A program made the translations under genes and the position numbers. From Staphylococcus capitis subsp. capitis (lineage in GTDB: Bacteria; Bacillota; Bacilli; Staphylococcales; Staphylococcaceae): DNA of 64,000 nucleotides. Below the pieces are notes generated by a model that saw nothing but the letters and a program-made list of their open reading frames with translations, was not told the origin of the DNA and did no database searches. Numbering within the stretch: the first letter of the stretch is position 1; the number at the start of each line of letters is the position of its first letter. Location of the stretch: contig NZ_CP145263.1 of NCBI RefSeq assembly GCF_040739495.1, forward strand, positions 620,001 through 684,000, written 5' to 3'. This document shows, one piece after another, positions 8,880 to 18,490 of the stretch.

Positions 8880-10595
8880 CTAGAATAAGAAGTATCTTTG
8901 AGTTAATGGTAATTCAGTAGCAGCTTCACTAGTGATTTTTTCACCATCTACAAATACTTCATAGGTTTGTGGATCTACATCTAATTTAGGTGTAGCATTA
9001 TTATTTTTCATATCTGCTTTAGATAACTGACGTATATTTTTAACAGGACGAACCACGCGTTGTAAATTTAATTGACGGGATATACCATTTTCGTAAGCAG
9101 TGTTTGATACAAAAGTCATTGCTGTATGAGTGATGTTACCACCGTATTGACCATACATTTTACGATATTTTTGTGGTTCTGAAGTTGGTATAGAACCATT
9201 GGCATCACCGTTCACAGCTGAATTAATTAGACCCCCCTTAACGATAAGTTCAGGTTTAACACCGAAGAATGCTGGGTCCCATACGACAAGGTCGGCAAAT
9301 TTACCCGGTTCAATTGAACCAACGTAATCTGAAATACCATGAGTGATAGCAGGGTTAATTGTATATTTAGCAATATATCTTTTAATACGATTATTGTCAT
9401 TATATTCAGAGTCACCTTCTAGTAATCCGCGTTGCTCTTTCATGCGGTGGGCAACTTGCCAAGTACGAATAATCACTTCACCCACACGTCCCATCGCTTG
9501 TGAGTCAGAACTAATCATACTGAATACGCCCATATCTTGCAGTACGTCTTCGGCCGCAATCGTTTCTTTACGAATTCTTGAATCTGCGAAAGCAATATCT
9601 TCAGGTATAGAAGCATTTAAATGATGGGTAATCATTACCATATCTAAGTGTTCATTTACAGTATTATGTGTATAAGGTAGGGTAGGATTTGTAGAGGACG
9701 GTAAAATATTTGGATAAGCAGCGGATTTAATTAAGTCTGGAGCATGTCCGCCACCAGCACCTTCAGTATGGTACATGTGTAACACTCTATTTTTAACAGC
9801 TGCCATCGTATCTTCCATAAAGCCAGCTTCGTTTAACGTATCCGCATGAAGTGCGATTTGGATATCAAATTCGTCTGCGACATCTAATGCATGACTTAAT
9901 GCTGAAGGCGTAGCACCCCAGTCTTCGTGTACTTTAAGACCGATTACACCAGCATGAATTTGTTCAATCAGCGCTGTATGATTTACGGCCTGACCTTTAC
10001 CAGTAAATCCTACATTAATAGGGAGTTCTTCTGCGGCTTCTAACATACGATGTATATGCCATGGGCCTGGAGTCACAGTAGTTGCTTTAGTACCTTCAGA
10101 TGCACCAGTACCACCACCAATATGTGTAGTAATACCGCTCTCAAGGGCTACTTCAGCTTGTTCCGGATTGATAAAGTGTACGTGTGTATCTATACCTCCG
10201 GCTGTAACGATTTTACCTTCTGCAGCGATAATGTCAGTGTTTGAACCAATAATAATATCTACATTATCCATAATATCAGGATTGCCTGCTTTACCAATTT
10301 TGAAAATGTAGCCATTTTTAACGCCAATATCTGCTTTGACAACTTTGTCATAACCGATAATTAGGGCATTCGTTAATACAAGATCCGCTACGTTTCTATC
10401 ATCTCGGGTCACATTCGGATTTTGTGCCATGCCATCGCGAATTGATTTACCACCACCGAAAGTAGCTTCATCACCGAAATTAGCATAGTCTTTTTCAACT
10501 TGTGCGAAAAGGTTTGTGTCTCCTAATCTCACTGAATCACCAACGGTAGGACCGTATAAGCTTGTATACTGAGATTGTGTCATTTTAAAACTCAT
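8880..10595 (-). CDS. ureC: Urease subunit alpha (catalytic)
   Basis: 571 residues, full length. Nickel ligands are visible: His138 and His140 in DTHVHF, the lysine to be carbamylated at Lys221 (GLKVHEDWG), His250, His276 ([12 protein letters not shown]) and Asp364 ([12 protein letters not shown]). The flap reads [13 protein letters not shown], with Thr323 where most bacterial ureases have Cys, next to catalytic His324. Staphylococcal ureases are known to carry Thr here. It hydrolyses urea to ammonia and carbamate in the cytoplasm. The first base of ureC overlaps the last base of ureB. Confidence 0.97.
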   Translation of the reverse strand: MSFKMTQSQYTSLYGPTVGDSVRLGDTNLFAQVEKDYANFGDEATFGGGKSIRDGMAQNPNVTRDDRNVADLVLTNALIIGYDKVVKADIGVKNGYIFKIGKAGNPDIMDNVDIIIGSNTDIIAAEGKIVTAGGIDTHVHFINPEQAEVALESGITTHIGGGTGASEGTKATTVTPGPWHIHRMLEAAEELPINVGFTGKGQAVNHTALIEQIHAGVIGLKVHEDWGATPSALSHALDVADEFDIQIALHADTLNEAGFMEDTMAAVKNRVLHMYHTEGAGGGHAPDLIKSAAYPNILPSSTNPTLPYTHNTVNEHLDMVMITHHLNASIPEDIAFADSRIRKETIAAEDVLQDMGVFSMISSDSQAMGRVGEVIIRTWQVAHRMKEQRGLLEGDSEYNDNNRIKRYIAKYTINPAITHGISDYVGSIEPGKFADLVVWDPAFFGVKPELIVKGGLINSAVNGDANGSIPTSEPQKYRKMYGQYGGNITHTAMTFVSNTAYENGISRQLNLQRVVRPVKNIRQLSKADMKNNNATPKLDVDPQTYEVFVDGEKITSEAATELPLTQRYFLF

Positions 10596-11002
10596 TATTG
10601 CTTACCACCTTTTTTATTCGCATTTTGTTCGCCTTCATCACCGAAAATGCCAGCATTTTCGCCATTTTTACCAGTTGGACGATAGACGCGTTCTTCGTCT
10701 ATATCACCATTGACCAAACCGCGGAAACCAAAGATTTTACGATGACCAGCATATTCAACAAGTTGAACTTCCTTTTCGTCACCAGGTTCAAATCTAACAG
10801 CAGCTCCAGCAGGGATATCTAAATGCTTTCCATAAGCTTTTTCGCGATCAAATGCTAAAGCTTTATTAGCTTCAAAGAAATGAAAATGAGAACCAACTTG
10901 GATAGGTCTGTCACCTGTGTTCTTTACTTCAATAACAGTTTCAGGATGATGTTTATTGATTTCTATTTCTGTACTTTTAACTTTTATTTCACCAGGAATC
11001 AT
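10595..11002 (-). CDS. ureB: Urease subunit beta
   Basis: 135 residues. Starts MIPGEIKV, the standard UreB start, and contains [17 protein letters not shown] and the [11 protein letters not shown] turn. The last ~30 residues form a charged Lys/Asn/Gly-rich tail (ending KKGGKQ) that extends beyond the core fold. It is a structural subunit of the (abc)3-type urease. It overlaps ureC by one base and follows ureA by 13 bases. Confidence 0.95.
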   Translation of the reverse strand: MIPGEIKVKSTEIEINKHHPETVIEVKNTGDRPIQVGSHFHFFEANKALAFDREKAYGKHLDIPAGAAVRFEPGDEKEVQLVEYAGHRKIFGFRGLVNGDIDEERVYRPTGKNGENAGIFGDEGEQNANKKGGKQ

Positions 11003-11015
11003 TATATAGTCCTCC

Positions 11016-11318
11016 TTAAACTATCGGATGATGGACAGTAATTAATTTAGTTCCATCTGGAAATGTTGCTTCGATTTCAATTTCTTTTATCATACTTGCA
11101 ACACCGTCCATGACATCGTCTTCATTTAAAATCGTTTTGCCATAGCTCATTAGTTCAGCAACAGTTTTACCATCTCTTGCTTCTTCAAGTAGTTCATCAC
11201 TAATCAAAGCAAGTGCTTCAGGATGATTGAGTTTAAGGCCTCGTGCTTTACGGCGACGAGCAACTTCTGCAGCCACAACTATCATTAACTTATCTTGCTC
11301 TCGTTGTGTGAAATGCAA
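11016..11318 (-). CDS. ureA: Urease subunit gamma
   Basis: 100 residues, the usual UreA length. Contains [20 protein letters not shown] and the C-terminal TVHHPIV typical of the family. It is the first gene of the seven-gene operon. The start is an ATG with an AAGGGA purine run upstream on the minus strand. The operon promoter must lie in the ~250 bases shared with the divergent urea transporter. Confidence 0.96.
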   Translation of the reverse strand: MHFTQREQDKLMIVVAAEVARRRKARGLKLNHPEALALISDELLEEARDGKTVAELMSYGKTILNEDDVMDGVASMIKEIEIEATFPDGTKLITVHHPIV

Positions 11319-11573
11319 AAATAATCCCTTCTTTCAAAAAATTTGCCTTGCAAAATTAATCTTAGAACGATTTAATTGAATAAACAAGTAATGAGGTAAG
11401 ATAATTTTGTTATTTTAATAAAGATGTTTTACAATTAGTGTACAAATAACATCGAATATAATTTTTATCTAATATTTAAAAATATTCTATTAGAAAAATG
11501 ATTATTAATATTTAAGATTTTTTATTTTAGCACTAGAATATACTTAAAATTTTTAAGAATTAAGGTGAAAGAA

Positions 11574-12473
11574 TTGAAAACAATTGAAGTAATATTGAAA
11601 AATATCGCACAGGTATTATTGATTAATAGTAAATGGACTGGTTTATTAGTATTGATTGGTTTATTTGTTGCGAATTGGAAAGTGGGTTTAAGTGCACTTC
11701 TTGCTAGTAGTGTTGCTTACTTTCTTGCACCGTATATGAACTACTCACAAGAAGAAATTGACAATGGGTTAGCAGGATTTAGTCCGGTACTAACTGCTAT
11801 AGCATTAATATTATTCATAGACAATAATTGGAGTGGTGTATTAATTACGTTAATTGCAACAATATTAACACTACCTATGGGTTCAGCAATTAGAGAATTT
11901 TTAAAACCATATGGTGTATCTATGCTAACTTCACCTTTTGTCATTATGACTTGGATTACTGTATTAATACCTGGACAAGTTAAACATTTAACTACTGAAT
12001 TAGATATCATTCCTGGTCATATTAAAAAAGCGTCATTTGATCTTGGGAATGAACATATCCAATTTTTTAAATCTCTTATAGAAGGGTTTAGCCAAGTATT
12101 TCTTGTACCAAGTTTTATAGGTGGTTTATTTATCCTAGTTGGTATATTTATAGGTTCTAGGAAGGCTGGCATTTACGCAGTTATTGCTAATCTTGTGGGT
12201 TTCGTCATCGTTGGATTATTAGGTGGTAATTATACAGACATCAATGAAGGTTTATTCGGCTATAATTTAGTTTTAACGGCAATTGCACTAGGTGTTACTT
12301 TTAAAACAACGATGAATAGCTATTTGGTTACAGGTTGTGGTGTATTGTTAACAGTATTTATACATCTCGGATTAAATACGTTGCTTGAACCTTTTGGTTT
12401 GCCTGCATTAACCATGCCGTTTATTTTAGCAACGTGGTTGATGCTGTTTGCAGGAGGGAAACATCGCACTTAA
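11574..12473 (+). CDS. Urea transporter (UT/Yut family)
   Basis: 299 residues from a TTG at 11574, chosen because AAGGTGAAAG lies just upstream; a GTG at 11565 inside that site is the alternative. About ten membrane segments arise from two homologous halves, each with an NxxxGL(A/F)G(F/Y) element (DNGLAGFSPVLTAIAL and NEGLFGYNLVLTAIAL), which is the UT-family internal repeat. It should give a passive path for urea across the membrane. It is divergent from ureA, which supports the assignment: urea uptake feeding urease. A strong terminator follows. Confidence 0.88.
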   Translation: MKTIEVILKNIAQVLLINSKWTGLLVLIGLFVANWKVGLSALLASSVAYFLAPYMNYSQEEIDNGLAGFSPVLTAIALILFIDNNWSGVLITLIATILTLPMGSAIREFLKPYGVSMLTSPFVIMTWITVLIPGQVKHLTTELDIIPGHIKKASFDLGNEHIQFFKSLIEGFSQVFLVPSFIGGLFILVGIFIGSRKAGIYAVIANLVGFVIVGLLGGNYTDINEGLFGYNLVLTAIALGVTFKTTMNSYLVTGCGVLLTVFIHLGLNTLLEPFGLPALTMPFILATWLMLFAGGKHRT

Positions 12474-12560
12474 ATTATTTTGCTGAAGATGTAGTTCGAT
12501 TTAGGAAAGTTGTTCGCTAAGTTAAGTGTTATATACTAATTACGTGATGTAGAAGATAAA

Positions 12561-12602
12561 GCCTTGGATGATACAATTTGGAGATCATTCAAGGCTTTTT
12601 TA
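12561..12602 (+). terminator. Terminator after the urea transporter
   Basis: A 12-bp stem with one G-T pair (12561-12572 with 12584-12595), followed by six T residues. Confidence 0.88.
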
Positions 12603-12721
12603 GAGGGTTCGGAAATATATTTTAATCGTGAGAGTCATTTTCAGAAGAGGAGACTTTCAAATATAAAAGTCGAGTGTTAAACTAGGATTAATTAAAAGGG
12701 AATGTATTTGAGGTGAGAGAA

Positions 12722-13867
12722 GTGGTACAGTCGTTTCTAGTACGCACAGAAATTCAAAAAAGATGGGTCGCAAAGTTTAAACAAGTGGAAGATATATTTA
12801 AACAACGAGCTGCGGAAAATGATATTCAAGGTCAATTTCCATTTGAAAATATAAAATGGTTAGTCGATGAGGGATATACTAAATTGACTTTACCTAAAGA
12901 GTACGGTGGAGAAGGTGCAACAATAGAAGATATGGTCATCTTACAAAGTTATTTAGGTGCAATAGATGGCGCAACGGCTTTATCAATTGGATGGCATCTC
13001 AGTGTGGTTGGTCAATTATATGAACAAAATATGTGGGAGCAAAGTATGCTCAATACATTTGCGAATGAGATTGTAAATGGAGCGCTAGTTAATCGTGCTG
13101 TTAGCGAAGCAGAAACCGGTAGTCCTACTAGAGGTGGGCGGCCAGGTACACATGCTGTTAAAGAAGACAATGGTTATGTGCTAAATGGAGTTAAAACATT
13201 TACCTCAATGAGTAAAGCATTAACGCATTACATTGTTGGAGCTTATGTAGAAGAGCTCGATACAGTTGGATTCTTCTTAGTACCTCGAGAATTTGATGGC
13301 GTTGAAATTGCTGATAATTGGAATATGGTAGGAATGCGTGCCACTGAAAGTCATGACTTAGTTCTTAATGATGTTCATATACCATACGAGTATTTTGTTG
13401 AAGCTAGTCGTAAACCTCAACCGAATGGGTGGATTCTTCATATACCAAGTTGTTATTTGGGTATTGCGCAAGCTGCTCGAGATTATGCAGTTCATTTTGC
13501 GGAAAATTATAGCCCCAATAGCATTGAAGGAACAATAGCAGATTTGCCGACCGTTCAACAGAATTTAGGTAAAATGGAAAGTTTATTATTGTCGGCGCGC
13601 CATTTCTTATGGAGTACTGCTCAAGGTTACCAAATATATGAAGAAGATGCGCAAATTTGGAATGTAACTTCAGCTAGTAAGGTAATGGTGATGAATCAAG
13701 GGATGGAAGTCATAGATTTAGCAATGAGAATCGTTGGAGCTAAAAGTTTAGAGATGGATCGACCGTTGCAACGTTATTATAGAGATATGAGGGCTGGATT
13801 GCATAATCCTCCTATGGAAGATATGGCTTATACGAATATTGCTAAAAGTATTCCAGGTAAGATGTAA
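12722..13867 (+). CDS. Acyl-CoA dehydrogenase family flavoprotein
   Basis: 381 residues from a GTG at 12722, six bases after GAGGTG; an in-frame GTG at 12713 overlaps that site and is less likely. It shows the acyl-CoA dehydrogenase plan: helical N-terminal domain (LPKEYGGEGATIEDM), a central beta domain (AVSEAETGSPTRGG, then NGVKTFTSMS) and a C-terminal helical domain (QRYYRDMRAGLHNPPMEDM). The FAD-binding pattern is recognisable. Substrate unknown; neighbours do not form a fatty-acid pathway. The same gene lies between the urea transporter and fhuD2 in S. aureus as I recall. Confidence 0.82.
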   Translation: MVQSFLVRTEIQKRWVAKFKQVEDIFKQRAAENDIQGQFPFENIKWLVDEGYTKLTLPKEYGGEGATIEDMVILQSYLGAIDGATALSIGWHLSVVGQLYEQNMWEQSMLNTFANEIVNGALVNRAVSEAETGSPTRGGRPGTHAVKEDNGYVLNGVKTFTSMSKALTHYIVGAYVEELDTVGFFLVPREFDGVEIADNWNMVGMRATESHDLVLNDVHIPYEYFVEASRKPQPNGWILHIPSCYLGIAQAARDYAVHFAENYSPNSIEGTIADLPTVQQNLGKMESLLLSARHFLWSTAQGYQIYEEDAQIWNVTSASKVMVMNQGMEVIDLAMRIVGAKSLEMDRPLQRYYRDMRAGLHNPPMEDMAYTNIAKSIPGKM

Positions 13868-13879
13868 GGGATGTCTTAA

Positions 13880-13922
13880 TACAACATGTTATCGTTGTCA
13901 GATAACATGTTGTATTTTTTAA
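13880..13922 (+). terminator. Terminator after the acyl-CoA dehydrogenase gene
   Basis: A perfect 14-bp stem (13880-13893 with 13901-13914), 7-base loop, then a T run. Confidence 0.9.
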
Positions 13923-13950
13923 TTTTTAAAAATATGAATTTAATAAACTA

Positions 13951-13979
13951 TTGTAAAACTACAATGATTTTCGTATAAT
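13951..13979 (+). promoter_or_regulatory. Sigma-A promoter of fhuD2
   Basis: TTGTAA at 13951-13956 and TATAAT at 13974-13979 are separated by exactly 17 bases. The start of transcription should be near 13986, 35 bases before the fhuD2 start. Confidence 0.8.
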
Positions 13980-13992
13980 TAATAACGAAATT

Positions 13993-14005
13993 GATAATCG
14001 TTATC
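13993..14005. promoter_or_regulatory. Fur box upstream of fhuD2
   Basis: GATAATCGTTATC is an inverted repeat matching the core of the Fur consensus (GATAATGATTATC) with two changes in the centre. It lies just downstream of the -10 element and before the ribosome site, so bound Fur would block initiation. Confidence 0.78.
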
Positions 14006-14020
14006 ACTTAGGAGGGAACT

Positions 14021-14941
14021 ATGAGAAAATTATTATTACCTTTAATTGTCTTAGTCCTAGTATTAGCAGCATGCGGAAACAACTCAGGAAACAGCTCAAA
14101 GGACTCAGATAAAAAGGCAGAAACTAAGTCATATAAAACAGATGATGGTAAAACAATTAAAATACCTAAAGATCCAAAACGTATTGCAGTTGTTGCACCT
14201 TCATACGCAGGTGGAATTAAAAAATTAGGTGGAAATATCGTTGCAGTAAGTAATCAAGTTGATCAAAGTCATATTTTAAAAGATAAATTTAAAGGTGTTA
14301 CTAAAGTGGGAGACGACGATGTTGAAAAAGTTGCCAAGCAAAAACCAGATTTAATCATCGTTTTAGATCAAAATAAAAATATTAAAAAATATAAAAAAAT
14401 TGCAGCTACTGTACCTTTCAATTACCAAAAGCATAAATACCTAGAGCAACAAGAGGAATTAGGTAAATTACTTGGTAAAGAAGACGAAGTTAAAAAATGG
14501 GAAAAACAGTGGAAAGAAAAAACAGCTAAAGACGGTAAAGAAATCAAGAACAAGATAGGTAAAGATGCTACAGTTTCAATCTTCGATGAATTTGATAAAA
14601 AATTATATACATACGGTGATAACTGGGGCCGTGGTGGCGAAGTATTATATCAAGCATTCGGATTAAAGATGTCTAAAGGTCAAAATGATTTAACTAAAAA
14701 AGCAGGTTGGGCAGAAGTAAATCAAGAGCAAATTGAGAAAGTTGCAGGGGATTATATCGTGTCAACTAGTGCCGGTAAATCTACTCCAGGTTATGAAAAA
14801 ACAAATATCTGGAAAAATTTACCTGCAGTTAAAAAAGGCCACGTTGTTAAGGTAAAAGCTGAAACTTATTGGTATAATGATCCTTATACGTTAGACTTTA
14901 TGCGTAAAGACTTGAAGAAAAAATTAATGGATGCAAAATAA
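14021..14941 (+). CDS. fhuD2: Ferric-hydroxamate siderophore-binding lipoprotein FhuD2
   Basis: 306 residues. Lipoprotein signal peptide with lipobox LAAC and lipidated Cys18, then a Ser/Asn/Lys linker. The mature part is a class III periplasmic-type binding protein; the segments DPKRIAVVAPSYAGG, YGDNWGRGGEVLYQAFGLK and YWYNDPYTLDFMRKDLK are close to S. aureus FhuD2. It captures ferrichrome-type siderophores at the membrane surface for the FhuCBG ABC importer, which is encoded elsewhere. It is monocistronic, with its own promoter, Fur box and terminator. Confidence 0.93.
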   Translation: MRKLLLPLIVLVLVLAACGNNSGNSSKDSDKKAETKSYKTDDGKTIKIPKDPKRIAVVAPSYAGGIKKLGGNIVAVSNQVDQSHILKDKFKGVTKVGDDDVEKVAKQKPDLIIVLDQNKNIKKYKKIAATVPFNYQKHKYLEQQEELGKLLGKEDEVKKWEKQWKEKTAKDGKEIKNKIGKDATVSIFDEFDKKLYTYGDNWGRGGEVLYQAFGLKMSKGQNDLTKKAGWAEVNQEQIEKVAGDYIVSTSAGKSTPGYEKTNIWKNLPAVKKGHVVKVKAETYWYNDPYTLDFMRKDLKKKLMDAK

Positions 14942-14983
14942 TATACAAAAAAGGGAATTAACGAATATCAATTGGTTATATTG

Positions 14984-15015
14984 CAGGTTGCTACAATAGT
15001 GGCAACCTGTTTTTA
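14984..15015 (+). terminator. Terminator after fhuD2
   Basis: An 8-bp stem CAGGTTGC (14984-14991) with GCAACCTG (15002-15009), followed by five T residues. Confidence 0.85.
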
Positions 15016-15069
15016 ATACACTATGAGAATTTTGATAAAATAATAATTAAGAATGGAGGAGAGATAATA

Positions 15070-16005
15070 ATGACTAAAGTTTATTTTAACCATGATGGTG
15101 GAGTTGATGATTTAATTTCTTTATTTTTATTACTGCAAATGGAAGATGTTGAATTAATTGGTGTGAGTACTATTGGAGCGGATTGTTATCTTGAACCTTC
15201 ATTGAGTGCATCAGTAAAAATTATTAATCGATTTTCTAATCAATCGATACAAGTTGCACCATCTTACGAAAGAGGTAAAAATCCATTTCCTAAAGAATGG
15301 AGAATGCACGCCTTCTTTATGGATGCATTACCAATTTTAAATGAAAGTCAAACGCCTAAAAGATCTAGTGAAAGTAACTATGAAGCTTATGAAGATATAA
15401 TCCAAAAAGTAAACGCAAGTACTGAAAAGGTGACATTACTCTTTACGGGTCCACTTACCGACTTAGCTAAAGCGATGCGTCATGATCAATCATTCCTATC
15501 AAATGTAGAAAAATTAGTATGGATGGGTGGAACTTTTCTAGATAAAGGCAATGTTGAAGAACCAGAACACGATGGCACTGCAGAATGGAATGCGTTCTGG
15601 GACCCTGAAGCGGTTAAAACTGTGTTCGATAGTAATCTTAAGATTGATATGGTGGCTTTAGAAAGTACAAATCAAGTGCCTTTGACATTAGATGTGCGCC
15701 AAAAATGGGCGGACGAGAGAGAATTTATAGGGATTGATTTTTTAGGAGTAAGTTATGCTGCAGTACCACCATTAACGCATTTCGTTACAAATTCTACTTA
15801 CTTTTTATGGGATGTGCTAACAACTGCATATGTTGGTATGCCTAAACTAGTAAAATCAGTAAAAATGAATGTGAATGTAATAAGTCATGGGCCGAGTCAA
15901 GGAAAGACTTATAAAGATGATAACGGGCGTAAAGTGAATGTAGTTAATTATGTTGAACATAATGCGTTTTTCGATTATATTTCTTATTTAGCGAAAAAAG
16001 CTTAA
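15070..16005 (+). CDS. Inosine-uridine nucleoside hydrolase family protein
   Basis: 311 residues. The N-terminal calcium-binding motif reads NHDGGVDDLISL, a variant of the usual DTDPGIDDAxAL. Family segments LLFTGPLTDLAKAM, MGGTF and AEWNAFWDPEAVKTVF are present. The family hydrolyses ribonucleosides to base and ribose in the cytoplasm. The altered first motif makes the exact substrate uncertain. A strong GGAGGAG ribosome site precedes the ATG. Confidence 0.85.
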   Translation: MTKVYFNHDGGVDDLISLFLLLQMEDVELIGVSTIGADCYLEPSLSASVKIINRFSNQSIQVAPSYERGKNPFPKEWRMHAFFMDALPILNESQTPKRSSESNYEAYEDIIQKVNASTEKVTLLFTGPLTDLAKAMRHDQSFLSNVEKLVWMGGTFLDKGNVEEPEHDGTAEWNAFWDPEAVKTVFDSNLKIDMVALESTNQVPLTLDVRQKWADEREFIGIDFLGVSYAAVPPLTHFVTNSTYFLWDVLTTAYVGMPKLVKSVKMNVNVISHGPSQGKTYKDDNGRKVNVVNYVEHNAFFDYISYLAKKA

Positions 16006-16030
16006 TAAATAGAATTAATAACTTCAGGAT

Positions 16031-16061
16031 ATGTAAACTTTTTATTTATTAAAGTTTACAT
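16031..16061. promoter_or_regulatory. BirA operator upstream of bioY
   Basis: A perfect inverted repeat, ATGTAAACTTT (16031-16041) and AAAGTTTACAT (16051-16061), with a 9-base spacer. The half-sites resemble the BirA consensus (TGTAAAC...GTTTACA). A TATAAT -10 follows at 16068-16073, so the operator covers the -35 region. In Firmicutes BirA represses biotin synthesis and uptake genes when biotinyl-AMP is plentiful. Confidence 0.75.
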
Positions 16062-16099
16062 TGGTGGTATAATCATTCTCATGTAAGGAGGATGAACAA

Positions 16100-16648
16100 G
16101 TGAGTACAAAAAATTTAGTTTTTACAGCTTTGATGACTGCCATTATTTGTATTTTAGGATTAGTACCTGGTGTGCCTTTACCGTTTATGCCGGTACCTAT
16201 TGTGTTACAGAACATTGGTATCTTTTTAGCTGGGATCATATTAGGGCGTAAAATGGGCGCATTGACTGTGATTGTCTTTTTATTATTAGCTGCCACAGGT
16301 TTACCAGTTTTATCCGGAGGACGTGGAGGAATAGGTGTATTTGTAGGCCCATCAGCAGGATTCCTATTTTTATATCCATTTATAGCTTACTTTATTGGAT
16401 TAATTAGAGACCGTTATTATGGGAAAATTAATTTCCTTATACTCTTCGTCACTACATTAATTATCGGGGTTCTAGCATTAGATATCATCGGTACTATCAT
16501 TATGGGATTCATTATACATATATCGATTTCTAAGGCATTTTTACTATCATTTACTTTTATGCCTGGAGATATTATTAAAGCCATTATATCTAGCTTGATT
16601 GGTGCGACCATCTTAAATCACACTCGTTTTAAAAGTTTGATACAATAA
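16100..16648 (+). CDS. bioY: Biotin ECF transporter S component BioY
   Basis: 182 residues, six membrane segments. Contains the family segments VPLPFMPVPIVLQNIGIFLAG, GLPVLSGGRGGIG and VGPSAGFLFLYPF. BioY binds biotin and works with the shared energising module (EcfA1, EcfA2, EcfT), which is encoded later in this window. The start is a GTG with AAGGAGG upstream. It has its own promoter under a BirA-like operator. Confidence 0.93.
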   Translation: MSTKNLVFTALMTAIICILGLVPGVPLPFMPVPIVLQNIGIFLAGIILGRKMGALTVIVFLLLAATGLPVLSGGRGGIGVFVGPSAGFLFLYPFIAYFIGLIRDRYYGKINFLILFVTTLIIGVLALDIIGTIIMGFIIHISISKAFLLSFTFMPGDIIKAIISSLIGATILNHTRFKSLIQ

Positions 16649-16684
16649 CATTAATATATATCAAACTTTGCGAGGTAGAAATCT

Positions 16685-17440
16685 ATGACTCACATCACGT
16701 TAAATGATATCTATGTCGATGGTGTGAAATATTCAGAAGACAACCGTAAAATCATTTATTTAACGCCGGGACATCCACTTAAATTTGATAGTAATACATG
16801 GATCTATAAAAAAATGCCTACAATAAGTCAATGGACTGAAGATTTGAAAGAACAACAGGGGTATCATCTTAACCAAGGTTCAAATCATTTGTCGTTTTAT
16901 TTTCCTGAAAATGAAGTTCTTAGTAAACAATGGTTAGATATTATTAGACAACAAGGTTTTGAACTAGGTATTTTGGAATTGTATGCAATAGAGGCTAATG
17001 AACTAAGGCAATTGCCTCAAAATAATCAAGTGATAATTCAGCAAGTGACAGAGCAAAACATTGATGATTATGTATATATTCATAACTACTTTGCTCTGCC
17101 TTTTGGAGAACAGTATGCCAAAGAAAATGCAAAGCAAATCAAGGAATGCTTCTTGTCAGATGGAAAAAATAGGTTAATTGCGTACTTAGGGAAAAAGCCT
17201 GTTGGAATTGTTGATTTAATTATTACATCACATACGGTGGAAATAGATGGATTAGGTGTGATGGAGCAATACAGACATAACGCTATTGGTTCATCAATTC
17301 AATCGCACGTCGGTAAATTAGCTAAAACCAAGCCAGTAATTCTTGTCGCAGATGGTGAAGATACAGCTAAGGATATGTACATAAAGCAAGGTTATACATA
17401 TTTGGGTTTTAGGTATCAAATTTTAAAAGAAAACATCTAA
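16685..17440 (+). CDS. GNAT-family N-acetyltransferase
   Basis: 251 residues. The C-terminal ~130 residues carry a GNAT domain: the acetyl-CoA-binding loop appears as MEQYRHNAIGSSIQSHVGK, and the protein ends with YIKQGYTYLGFRYQILKENI. The N-terminal half is not recognisable. Substrate unknown. It starts 36 bases after bioY, so it may be cotranscribed, and it ends at a bidirectional terminator. Confidence 0.78.
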   Translation: MTHITLNDIYVDGVKYSEDNRKIIYLTPGHPLKFDSNTWIYKKMPTISQWTEDLKEQQGYHLNQGSNHLSFYFPENEVLSKQWLDIIRQQGFELGILELYAIEANELRQLPQNNQVIIQQVTEQNIDDYVYIHNYFALPFGEQYAKENAKQIKECFLSDGKNRLIAYLGKKPVGIVDLIITSHTVEIDGLGVMEQYRHNAIGSSIQSHVGKLAKTKPVILVADGEDTAKDMYIKQGYTYLGFRYQILKENI

Positions 17441-17442
17441 TA

Positions 17443-17495
17443 AAAAGGCTAGTGAATTTAGGAAAAACAAATTTCCTATATTTCACTAGCCTTTT
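17443..17495. terminator. Bidirectional terminator between the GNAT gene and fdhD
   Basis: A long hairpin: AAAAGGCTAGTGAA (17443-17456) pairs with 17482-17495, and an inner TAGGAAA/TTTCCTA pair extends it. The fdhD stop codon (17486-17488) lies inside the right arm. Confidence 0.88.
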
Positions 17496-18274
17496 ATACG
17501 TTCTGGATGGCTATAAATACTAAAGTTACCATCTCTAATAAATCCAATTGCTGTAATGTTTAAGTCTTTCGCTAATTGTACAGCTAATGTTGTTGGGGCT
17601 GATTTAGAAAGTATCACACCTACGCCAATTTTTGCTGCTTTAATTAATATTTCAGAAGAAATACGACCGCTAAATATTAATACCTTATCTCTTACCGAAA
17701 TATGTCTTTGTATACAATAACCATATAACTTATCAAGTGCATTATGACGTCCAATATCTTGTCTATGTTCAAAAAAGGTATTACCATCACTAATTGCTGC
17801 GTTGTGTAAGCCGCCGGTTTGTTTGAAGATCACACTAGCACTTTGAAGTTGAGTCATCATCCTTAAAATCTGTTGAGGATGTAATTCGATTTTAGACATC
17901 GAAGTTTTAGCAATAGCGGCATCGTTATGAAAGTAAAACTCACGACTTTTCCCACAACATGAGGCAATCATACGTTTCGTAGAATATTCAAAACGATCTC
18001 CCAATGATTTAGTTAATTTTACATGAGCAAAGCCTTTACTATCATCAATTTGAATTGATTTTAATTCGTCTCTCTTAAGAATGGCTCCCTCTGAAGCGAG
18101 AAATCCTAGTACAAGTTCTTCCATATTGGTTGGGCTACAAATAATAGTAGCAAATTCTTCGCCGTTGACCATGATAGTTAAAGGGAATTCTGTAACATAA
18201 AAGTCTTCGGTTTCAAATAATTGCCCGTTTTCATATCTTATAATTGATTGATTACTCGAAACATCATTATTCAT
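17486..18274 (-). CDS. fdhD: Formate dehydrogenase accessory sulfurtransferase FdhD
   Basis: 262 residues. Contains ASCCGKS (the family's catalytic cysteine loop), GGLHNAAI and HRQDIGRHNALDKLYG, all diagnostic for FdhD. In E. coli FdhD carries sulfur from IscS to the bis-MGD cofactor of formate dehydrogenase. The loop here has adjacent cysteines instead of the CxxC of E. coli. It is divergent from modABC and sits by the molybdenum-cofactor genes, which fits its role. Confidence 0.93.
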   Translation of the reverse strand: MNNDVSSNQSIIRYENGQLFETEDFYVTEFPLTIMVNGEEFATIICSPTNMEELVLGFLASEGAILKRDELKSIQIDDSKGFAHVKLTKSLGDRFEYSTKRMIASCCGKSREFYFHNDAAIAKTSMSKIELHPQQILRMMTQLQSASVIFKQTGGLHNAAISDGNTFFEHRQDIGRHNALDKLYGYCIQRHISVRDKVLIFSGRISSEILIKAAKIGVGVILSKSAPTTLAVQLAKDLNITAIGFIRDGNFSIYSHPERIKG

Positions 18275-18459
18275 CTTGTTTTGCTCCCCATTTTAGTCAT
18301 AATACAATCATAATGCTAAATATTAAAAATTTAAATGCTTTTGTTTATGTAAACTTTTTAATAATTAATGTAAGAACTATAAAAGAAAATGTTCATTCAA
18401 ATGTTCTATTAATTGTAATTATTTTTCAAAAAAGGACTTTTCAAGGTTCTCATTCAGAG

Positions 18460-18465
18460 TATAAT
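18460..18465 (+). promoter_or_regulatory. -10 element of the modABC promoter
   Basis: TATAAT lies 26 bases before the modA start. The matching -35 is weak (TTTTCA at 18438-18443, 16-base spacer), so the promoter may need an activator. Confidence 0.5.
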
Positions 18466-18490
18466 GTAAATAGAGTGGAAGGATTAGTTT

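Noticed and set aside
18347..18360. Second copy of ATGTAAACTTTTTA, as in the bioY operator, near fdhD/modA
   Set aside because: The matching half-site AAAGTTTACAT is absent, so no BirA inverted repeat is formed.
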